A stretch of 64,000 nt of DNA from Polytrichum commune (lineage: Eukaryota; Streptophyta; Polytrichopsida; Polytrichales; Polytrichaceae). The stretch spans positions 35,513,501 to 35,577,500 of the forward strand of contig OX485805.1 in NCBI GenBank assembly GCA_950295325.1, read 5' to 3'. Both the position numbers and the translations under genes were made by a program. This document shows, in pieces, positions 57,201 to 64,000 of the stretch. The first letter of the stretch is position 1, and each line of letters starts with the position of its first letter. The notes below the pieces were generated by a model that searched no databases, had not been told where the DNA came from, and saw nothing but the letters and a program-made list of their open reading frames with translations.

Positions 57201-59091
57201 GATCTCTAAGTTGTTAGGACATGTGGGATGGTACCGGGAACTTATTCCTAATTTTTCAAAGATAGCGGTGCCCATTACCCATTTGCTCAAAAAGGATGTC
57301 AAATTCGAGTGGACGGATGCTTGTCAAAAAGCCTTTGAGGAATTGCGGGATAGGTTGAGCACCTATCCGGTGTTGATACCACCCAATTGGGGTAAACCTT
57401 TTCACGTCTATTGTGATGCTAGTAATGTGGCAATAGGGAGTGCGCTTTGTCAAGCAACGGGAGAAAAAGAGAAGGATCAACCTATAGCTTATGCGAGTAA
57501 GCAATTGACCCCCGCCGAAAGAAACTACTCTACAACGGAGAGGGAGTGCCTAGCCATGGTGTTTTCCGTTAAAAAGTTTAGGCATTACCTCATGTGCAAC
57601 CCGGTTGTATTTTTTGTTGACCACATGGCTATCAAGTATCTAATTAACAAGGCGGAGTTAAGTGGTAGGTTAGCTAGGTGGGTTTTGTTATTAGAAGAAT
57701 TCGACTACACGGTGGAATATAAACCGGGTCGTATGCATTTACAAGCGGACCACTTGTCTAGGTTGTCGGAGGAGATAGGAAAAAATCCGGTAAATGATAT
57801 GTTAGTAGATGATAGCCTCTTTGTGGTCACTTCTACACCGGAGTGGTATGCGGGCATAGTGGAATTTCTAACAACCCACAAGTTGCCCAAAGAGTGGACA
57901 AAAGAAGAGAGAAGGAAGGTGAGGGTAAATAGTAGGCAATTTGTTGTAGTGGGCCATAGGTTGTTTAGAAGGGGGTCCGATGGTATTTTACGACGATGCG
58001 TGTCAAAAACGGAGGTTGAAGCGATTTTAATCGCTTGCCACGATAGCGCTTGCGGCGGTCACTTCTCGGGTCAACTCACCGGGCAAAAAATACTTAGAGC
58101 GGGCTACTTTTGGCCTACACTATTTAAGGACGCCCATGACTATGTAAGGAAATGCGACGCTTGCCAACGGTATGCCCGAGACGACCTTAGAATGGAGATG
58201 CCTTTACATGTATCATTACCCTTAATTCCTTTCGAAAAATGGGGCATCGACTATGTGGGTGAGGTCCATCCCCAATCTTCAAAAGGGATGAAATATATTG
58301 TGGTGGCAACCGAGTACCTCACCAAGTGGGCGGAAGCCAAAGCGGTGAAGACCGACACGGCGGAACACGCGGCAACATTTATGTACGAAAACATAATTTC
58401 GCGGTTCGGGGTGCCGAAGATCCTAGTAAGCGATAGGGGTACTCACTTTTTGAATGACTTGATTCGAGAGATGACAGAGAAATTTAAAATTGATCACCGG
58501 AAGACTACTCCCTACCACCCACAAACCAATGGACAAACGGAAAGGGTTAACGGAATTTTGGTGAGTATACTACGCAAGACGGTTATAGACTCGAAGCGGG
58601 ATTGGGATACGAAACTAACGGCGGCACTTTGGGCATACCGTACAACCTATAAGGTAACTACGCGTGCTACACCATTTTCCTTAGTCTATGGTCTTGAAGC
58701 GACACTACCAATCGAATATGAAGTCGAGTCACTTAGGGTGGCCGTGAGTACGAGACTTACCGAAAGTCAATCCTTACGAAATCGACTAACCGATTTGGAA
58801 GCACTTGACGAAGGGAGGAGAATGGCGGCTCAACATATTGAGGCAATCCAAAGAAGGAGAAAGATTACTTTCGACAAACGACATAAGAGAAGGCCCCTAA
58901 CACCGGGAATGATGGTCATGATTCAAGACGCACGAAAGCTTGAATTTCCGGCGAAATTCAATGCGGTATGGTTAGGACCTTACCTTGTCTATGAGGTCTT
59001 TCCTAATAATTCAATTCAATTGGAAACGTTGAATGGTGAGCTCTTTCCTACCCGTACATCGGGAAGTAGATGTAAGGAGTACCGAGCTTGA
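54247..59091 (+). CDS. Pol polyprotein (protease, reverse transcriptase, RNase H, integrase)
   Basis: An uninterrupted frame from the base after the gag TGA to TGA at 59,089-59,091. A numbering of 1,538 residues from 54,475 is used here. Protease: LVDGGSSLNIL with Asp311. Reverse transcriptase: CVDYRKLNSC, PFGLCNAPAIFQRLV and the catalytic FVDD (833-836). RNase H: YCDASN (Asp981) and TTERECLAMVF. Integrase: zinc motif His1189, His1196, Cys1227, Cys1230; catalytic Asp1259, Asp1320 and Glu1356 (DD35E spacing); then the GPY/F motif WLGPYLVYEVF. All catalytic residues are present, so the element may be active if pol is translated. There is no ATG close after the gag stop, so expression probably relies on readthrough or on a mutated ancestral fusion. 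Confidence 0.94.
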   Translation, partial: GQAPPHYGNGSNRGPQPRGQGGQNLEKKEFHPFCGRWHAQGQCWSEGQEFNCSNCGGSHPSDTCRQPDKIINVPYPVANPQQQARDNMRGARPQGVPANELRPPNLYYDHSNARQTFHPPAGLQTTTGYIPIQNRQGVPPNGSNGRQAPPTDPGPSNSQDVRFMDGVLEATCDDMLPLPTRIGEEQSQWPPHTNAITYELVKGKGVVEEAPALAVTTRARRGDAPLEVGIGEQGNYSSDEEINLSELDRVARRATKDVERENIILQDRERTNAVHDLDNSDVGEWEGPGVPVDEFDVVGNSKVERSTGYDLWADLSTLKADITFGQLLEISPTARKTLKEGMPVHKRMRKVKAKIAARIQSQGGRDVKAIEIEVVIVDKVVPNVLVDGGSSLNILPEDTMKKLGLGLTGPSPLVINMANQSSTTPLGMIKDCRMTTGGEEYLVTFHVIKMHSNKDTFPILLGRPWLRMANAMVNWGGPKPSITYGPEGNRVIVSIGSLEGWMKKEMYLPLEKEIDDLNENEIGKALVGVVHPEGQRVVIDSGSGSLGPNFYNYGDNGDYAQWLREYPESEVDVMVTFHQVGLGSEFPSVSLGEGSLLEPCEVLTEEEWVSGGLTPWVDDVEEGEVSLIHVDGTQEEDVIIESSKLEEPLHFKTTSTGIVVGQDVKDYPNVPSDWYRNKEEQAHVSEADWRYVDVKLKNGKTRQMKMGSKLGEKEVREYSNLVDEFSDTFAWSYDELKGIPREMVEHRIPLIPGARPIRQKERRMNPQLQLLVKAELERLLKAGFIKPVEITDWVSPMVLVKKKNGKLRVCVDYRKLNSCTQKDHFPLPFITLLLEEVGGHSRYTFMDGYAGYNQISIALQDIHKTAFTTPWGTFVWVVMPFGLCNAPAIFQRLVMYIFTDLLFKSMTVFVDDFSTQSNVDDHLHCVREALVRCRKMRLALNPDKTFLGVNKGVLLGYVVSEKGREPDPDKIAAISDLVTPTNSKGISKLLGHVGWYRELIPNFSKIAVPITHLLKKDVKFEWTDACQKAFEELRDRLSTYPVLIPPNWGKPFHVYCDASNVAIGSALCQATGEKEKDQPIAYASKQLTPAERNYSTTERECLAMVFSVKKFRHYLMCNPVVFFVDHMAIKYLINKAELSGRLARWVLLLEEFDYTVEYKPGRMHLQADHLSRLSEEIGKNPVNDMLVDDSLFVVTSTPEWYAGIVEFLTTHKLPKEWTKEERRKVRVNSRQFVVVGHRLFRRGSDGILRRCVSKTEVEAILIACHDSACGGHFSGQLTGQKILRAGYFWPTLFKDAHDYVRKCDACQRYARDDLRMEMPLHVSLPLIPFEKWGIDYVGEVHPQSSKGMKYIVVATEYLTKWAEAKAVKTDTAEHAATFMYENIISRFGVPKILVSDRGTHFLNDLIREMTEKFKIDHRKTTPYHPQTNGQTERVNGILVSILRKTVIDSKRDWDTKLTAALWAYRTTYKVTTRATPFSLVYGLEATLPIEYEVESLRVAVSTRLTESQSLRNRLTDLEALDEGRRMAAQHIEAIQRRRKITFDKRHKRRPLTPGMMVMIQDARKLEFPAKFNAVWLGPYLVYEVFPNNSIQLETLNGELFPTRTSGSRCKEYRA

Positions 59092-59152
59092 CTAGGCAAC
59101 TTACCCTTGGAGCAAGAGATGTTTGGATTCATCCCCCGATGGTCGCCAATTA

Positions 59153-61316
59153 TGTGAGCCCAAAAGGGTGCCCACATTTAGTCTTAGACCCTTGAAACGT
59201 TAGTTGATGCACTTTGAAGTAGCATGTTACTTCACAAAAATATAAAAAGAGTGAAATGTTAGTCTTAGAAGTACCATGTTGTAAGAGGCTAGGATGTGAG
59301 TTGTTATTGTGTTTTTACCTTCGGAAGGATTTGAGTGAATGAGGATAGGTAAGGAGAACTTGGATTGAGTAGTTAGTGAGTAGGCTAGTACAAATGGATG
59401 GAGACAACCAAAGTGACTCAAGAGGCAAGTGCATTCGAATTGGGATGAATGGAGGATCACATGGAGCGCACAAGTGGACCACCTCATCATGGCCACTTAA
59501 TGGGGAAGGCCCAAGGAAGAATGCAAGGTGGAGGATAAGCAAATTCTCAAAGCACCAATCAAATCACGAGTTAAGCATCGTGGTTTGAATTAAGTGGTGA
59601 GCGACGATTTGGGAAAGTAAGGGAAGAAAGTTATGGCGGCGGAAAGCGAAGGAGGCTAAGTTTGGGTTGAAGCATCCCAAGTTTGGTAAAGTGTGGTAGG
59701 TAGAAAGCCAAGGCTAGTTAAATGTTCGAATTAGGATCCTTGTTGATCATTTGAGGGAGGAAGGCTTAGAAGATAGGATTGGCGCCTACTAAGTAGGAGG
59801 AAATCTCAAGGGCTTATCGTGAGCCTTGAGGGTGCTCACCCCCTCAAGCTTACTATATAATCCCTCATTCTTCCCTCACTCATCCTCTCTTTCCTTTGTG
59901 CTCCAAGGCACCCCACGAGTTATAAGTGTGGGTGTGGGAAGCCATATTGGAGCACATGTGTGTGCTTAGTTTTTAGTTTGAGAGCCAAGGCTTGTTAGCC
60001 TTGAAGAGGGCTTGACCTCTTGGTAGAATTAGTGTTGACGTGAAGGATTTTAAAGTTAATTCATGATTCCAATTTGTGGTACTTAAAGTTCATGTTTTGA
60101 ATACACGTGGTTGCAAGTTCCATGTTTAAGAGTTGAGCACTTGATGTTGTGATGAATGCAAAAATATACTTGTGTGGATTAGTTAGTCTTAGTGAAGTTA
60201 GGAAATTCTCTCTCCCCCTCTCCTCTCTAGGATTTTAGGATTTTAGGATTAGAGAAGAATTGTGTGATTAGAAAGGGGTTGTTAGTAGAATTAGGGAAAT
60301 TAGGTAGGAAGATTAGTTAAGGGCTTGAATAATTAGTGAGGTAGTTGGGGATTACAACTACAAAGTTGTGGGTTCATGAAGGAGCTGGGTTTATGAAGGA
60401 GCTGGGTTTGTTTAGTTAGAAAGTAAAGAGCTGGGTTTATGAAGGACCTGGGTTTGTTTAGTTAGAAGCTAAGGAGCTGGGTTCATGAAGGAGCTGGGTT
60501 TATGAAGGAGCTGGGTTTGTTTAGTTAGAAGCTAAGAAGCTGGGTTTATGAAGGAGCTGGGTTTATGAAGGAGCTAGGTTTATGTAATTAGAAAGTAAAG
60601 AGATGGGTTCATGAAGGAGCTTAGTAGATAGCCTACCTAATTAGCTCCTAGACAAGTAGTTAGTTACATTATGCTAGTTAGTGTTATGTGTGGCTTTCAC
60701 AAGTAAATGTATTTGAGATTGACTATAGAGAATAGTGTTTTTTTAACACTTGCATCCTCTCTTTAAAAATAAAGCACGTGCACAACTTAATGGAGAATGT
60801 GGAGCACTCTCGCGATGGCAAGACAAAGGAAGCAAAGACCAAAGGTGCGAGGGAGAGATTGACATAAGTCACATAAGTATTTCTTAATACTTAAAGGCTT
60901 ATGTACGGTATGGAGACACCAAGTGAGACCTCTTATAGTAGCGATACGGAATACACAAGTGATAGTTCAAGTGGTAGTATAGAGTCAACGGCACGGACTC
61001 CATTTAGGAGAGGGATATCCTTAAGGGCTTGTGTAGCTAAAGCAGCCGGATGGACGTTAGAAGCAAACAAAGACAAAATAGCACCCGAGCATAAGGAGGT
61101 TAAAATAACATAGTTAACTTGTGCATTCTCCACATACGTATTGAAATCGTACATTGAGTTGTTAAAAGTGAAATTCCAGTTAAATCCAAGACCACTTGAA
61201 GGGTGAACCTTGCACTATGGACTCATCCAAGTCCAAATCCAATACCGCGGAGGAATGTGAGCCCAAACCCACTACTCGGACTACGGACGCTTAAGGGTGG
61301 GGGGTTTGGCCTCACA
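59153..61316 (+). repeat. 3' LTR
   Basis: 2,164 bp, collinear with the 5' LTR at offset 9,374. The bases just before it (GGTCGCCAATTA) are not purine-rich, so a standard polypurine tract is missing at its usual place. A 70-codon frame lies at 60,901-61,113. Confidence 0.95.
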
Positions 61317-61460
61317 GTTCGTAAACCTCGACGAGTATTTACAAATGCGCGTTTGTAAACCTTGGCCAACAACAAAGGTTGCATATTTACGAACATGCAA
61401 TTGTGATCTTCGGCGTAATAACCAAGGGCTGCATGTTTACGAATGCACACTCATAAACTT
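61317..61460. repeat. Remainder of the inverted palindrome array after the retrotransposon
   Basis: GTTCGTAAAC continues the palindrome broken at 49,778. It is followed by degenerate units (TTTACAAATGCGCGTTTGTA; TTTACGAACATGCAATTG; TTTACGAATGCACACTCA) and linker words such as CCTTGG and CAAGGGCTGCAT. Confidence 0.85.
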
Positions 61461-61522
61461 TGGCTACATACAATGAAAATGTGCACCACCCCCCTGCTAC
61501 AATAATCAATAGGGAATAGGAG

Positions 61523-61917
61523 TACGTATATATGAAAGCCCATTGTTAATGGGTGTTTGCAGTCCTTCCTTGCTACATTAACTCTTTTGTTGCTAGTCAT
61601 TTCCAAGCCTTGCAAAAACACCTCCCAACCTAGTGCATCTCTAGAAAAAACCTTTGACGTATGATCGCCTTAAACTTATGTTTAAGGCTAAAAAATATGT
61701 CTTGGACACTACCTACGAGCTCACGTTTTTGGTCTGAATGGCCAACTTTTAGATGTTGTTTCCATAATATAAGCTTAGAGCTGGCATCTCTAATCTTCTA
61801 CAACCTATAGTGGAGTTTTCGGGTCCTTATGACTAGCTAACGTTTTTGGTCAAAGGTGGTTTTCGCAAACCGAACTGAGATCCAACGTTTCTAAGCTTCA
61901 ACCAACCTATGGTACAT
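61523..61917. repeat. Outer part of the right inverted-repeat arm
   Basis: Reverse complement of 45,001-45,395. Shared landmarks are TATATATGAAAGCCCATTG, CAAGCCTTGCAAAAACACCT, GACACTACCTACGAGCTCAC and AACCAACCTATGGTAC. Homology stops near 61,917, which fits the left-arm limit near 44,995. Confidence 0.88.
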
Positions 61918-61919
61918 TT

Positions 61920-62945
61920 TTCAAGTCATTCTAACTACTTGCTCTAGACGTCTCCTATGAGTGTCACATTCGCGCATACCCACCCTTTCTACTTTCTAAT
62001 GCATTCTTTGTTCCTACATGACAAGTTGTCCAATGCACATTTTCAATAACGACTTCAACACCTTTGTCTTGCCAACACTAAGGACTATGTTATCTTAGAA
62101 GGAGAGCAGTAATAGGAGAATGCCAACAATGAATCTACTCTTCAAATCCCTCTTTCAACACTTTGTTGCTTGTTTTCCAAGACTGTTGTCCGTCTGGACT
62201 GCCTCACATTTCTAGGTCTAAACTTACAAGCATACACACCTTCTCTAAGAGTCTAAGCTATCTTCACATATGTGTACTAAGAGAGCCAAAAGGTTCTAGG
62301 ACAATCTTTATATACCTCAAAACAACTACCTACTAGGTGGGTCAACTTGGTAGGTTCCCACCCTGTCAAAACACTGCAACTACCTGTCCTCACGCGTTTT
62401 TGCCCTTTGTCCAGTACATGACCAACTGGCACACTGAGGTCATAAAAAATGATCAACTAGTCAAAGAAATGCAATGCTATTTAATAACTTTGGACCAACA
62501 AGTCATTATCTGACCAACTAAATTATTAACACCAAATAATTACTACTACTGAATAAATTGCTCAGTAGTAAAACAGTAAAAACCAATTAGTGGACGTTTT
62601 AACAACTAATTGCATTAGGGACAAATTTGACGTCAACTAGTAAACTAGCATTCTTTTGCCCTTTCGACAATTCGCGACCAACTAGTCAGTTTTTGATGGG
62701 TTGGTTTACTATGAACATTTTATGTTCTTAAAACACGGTGCTAACTTCTACCTTAACTTCTATCTTATCTATGTTTGTGCAAATAAACGAAACCACTATA
62801 CATATTTGCAAACACACATTCGTAAAAATAAGTAATGTTGATTTATAGATTACACATTACACTGATTTACGAACGGTTGTTCGTAAATATGCTACCAAAA
62901 TCTACTTTAACAATTGAGTGTGGATATACTTTATATTGTGCATAA
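61920..62945. other. Spacer beyond the right arm, with one more palindrome
   Basis: No gene supported. TTTACGAACGGTTGTTCGTAAA-type sequence at about 62,867-62,888 and a half site near 62,810-62,826 show that palindromes continue outside the right arm as they do outside the left. Confidence 0.55.
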
Positions 62946-62948
62946 AGT

Positions 62949-63257
62949 ATGGTCTTGGAGAACACGGTGCCCATTTTCAAGTTCCTCATCTGTGATCTCC
63001 CAAGCCCTTGCCTCGTTCTCGGCCAAGAAGTATGCGATGAGCTAATTGACGAGAATGGTGTGCCAATGCCCAAGTTTGGTGGTCGAGGCGGAGGGCAACA
63101 TTTCCTCAAGGTCTTGAGGTCCAGGTTGTGGCTAGAAGTCCCCCTATTGGAGGGAGTCCCCCACGGGAGCTGGCACATATTGAAGAACGACACATATTCG
63201 AGGCCAGTCAACAAACTTGGCTATAGTTGCAGGCCGGAGATTTTCAAAGCTATATAG
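62949..63257 (+). CDS. Unassigned open frame of 102 codons (possible exon or gene fragment)
   Basis: Reads from an ATG at 62,949 to TAG, with protein-like composition (for example LGQEVCDELIDENGVPMPKF and KNDTYSRPVNKLGYSCRPEI). It is less repetitive and somewhat richer in GC than its surroundings. I recognise no family, no signal peptide and no membrane segment. It may be an exon of a gene continuing right, a retroelement remnant or chance. Confidence 0.3.
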   Translation: MVLENTVPIFKFLICDLPSPCLVLGQEVCDELIDENGVPMPKFGGRGGGQHFLKVLRSRLWLEVPLLEGVPHGSWHILKNDTYSRPVNKLGYSCRPEIFKAI

Positions 63258-64000
63258 GCCATTGGAGCATTACAGAGAGAAGCCACCGTAAAAGATAAGG
63301 ACATGGCCGCGAGAAAAAATATAGTGGGACGTACTAATGGGACTATAAACGCCTACAGACTCCCTAAATGTGTGTAGGGGTAGAGCATAGTGCTTGGTTA
63401 TCCATTCTATTTGAAGGTCTTCAAGACATTAATGGTATTTCCATTATGTTTGTATTTCAAACCCGTTGAATAGATTCAATTTCCAATCATTCTCCACATC
63501 TTCCTTTCCATTAGCAACAATTTGTCATTTTATACACATATGTTTTCATGTATGGTTCATTTTTGATAGACAACCCTTCTTTGGTTACTTTTCTCATAAG
63601 GACACCTATATTTGAGTCGTATGTGGTTTAGTGTGACTCCGAAAACGGATCCCAGAAAGACATATGTTTACAAGAGATTGGATTGCATGCTCAAAATACA
63701 ATAACCATTCTAAACTAGATAGTCAACATAATTGAGAGGACCTGTATGACCATGTAAAGATCACACACGACCTGTATGACCATTTCAATCAGGTAGAAGT
63801 TTAGTTTAAGAGAGATTGACCTACCCTATAGACCAGCTGATCTGGAAGGGCGATTGCCAATATCTTGGTGGATTTAAAGTTTGAGCACTCTCTTAACTCA
63901 ATTCAGGTTTCATTGATCATCATGGAAACCTAATTAAGTTGGTGATTTCTGTTAGGAGAATCAGAGTTAAACAATCTGATGTATTTACGTAAACAACCAT
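63258..64000. other. Right edge, no gene recognised
   Basis: AT-rich DNA. CACACGACCTGTATGACCAT-type words recur near 63,740 and 63,765. Nothing else is supported. Confidence 0.4.

Larger units (their letters stand above)
49779..61316 (+). mobile_element. Ty3/gypsy LTR retrotransposon, full length, recent insertion
   Basis: Two LTRs of 2,164 bp each (49,779-51,942; 59,153-61,316) keep a constant 9,374-bp offset and show no difference in the stretches compared. The element starts TGTGAG and ends CTCACA. The 5-bp target duplication GTTCG lies at 49,774-49,778 and 61,317-61,321. Internal order is gag, protease, reverse transcriptase, RNase H, integrase, which defines Ty3/gypsy (Metaviridae); no chromodomain is seen after integrase, so it is probably a non-chromovirus lineage. 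Gag and pol share one frame with a TGA between them. Confidence 0.96.

Noticed and set aside
49779..61316. Calling the element a chromovirus
   Set aside because: No chromodomain follows the integrase GPY/F motif; the frame ends shortly after it.

Overview
The window looks like nuclear DNA of a land plant, probably a non-seed plant such as a moss, liverwort, hornwort, lycophyte or fern. The genes have many short GT-AG exons, there is a short TTTAGGG-type telomere-like stretch near 47.1 kb, and a Ty3/gypsy element of plant type is present. The leftmost gene is a multi-exon phosphate acetyltransferase, an enzyme I associate with algae and bryophytes rather than seed plants. The placement is inference; no species is claimed.

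Layout, left to right. (1) 0-2.2 kb, minus strand: 5' four exons of a phosphate acetyltransferase gene, running off the left edge, with a duplicated upstream region (2.2-2.9 kb). (2) 3-11 kb: gene-free DNA with small DNA transposons (a PIF/Harbinger-type element at 5.5-6.5 kb, a pogo-like element at 7.9-8.4 kb) and dispersed repeats. (3) 11.0-17.1 kb, minus strand: a complete 15-exon GH27 alpha-galactosidase. (4) 17-24 kb: repeats and MITEs. (5) 24.4-26.9 kb, plus strand: an 8-exon nucleolar RRM protein of the NIFK family. (6) 27.9-29.3 kb, minus strand: a decayed UMP-CMP kinase gene, convergent with NIFK. (7) 29-35.6 kb: MITEs, a long hairpin and a 1.2 kb pogo-like element ending just upstream of the next gene. 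(8) 35.8-42.8 kb, plus strand: a 5-exon cytochrome P450 of the CYP72 clan with an unusual heme-binding loop. (9) 43.9-62.9 kb: a large repeat structure built from a short CpG-rich palindrome (10-bp arms, 2-bp variable centre).

The last region is the most unusual. Two palindrome arrays lie in opposite orientation (45.4-45.9 and 48.9-49.8 kb). Beyond them are about 400 bp that also match as an inverted repeat (45.0-45.4 against 61.5-61.9 kb), so the whole has a foldback form with a roughly 3 kb centre. The right arm is split by an 11.5 kb Ty3/gypsy retrotransposon (49,779-61,316) that inserted inside one palindrome and left a 5-bp target duplication. Its two 2,164-bp LTRs look identical, so the insertion is recent. 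Its gag and pol lie in one frame, interrupted by a single TGA.

The host genes belong to unrelated pathways (acetyl phosphate metabolism, galactoside hydrolysis, ribosome biogenesis, nucleotide metabolism, oxidative metabolism) and form no cluster. Exon limits were set by hand from GT-AG sites and reading-frame continuity. Family names come from motif recognition, not database searches.
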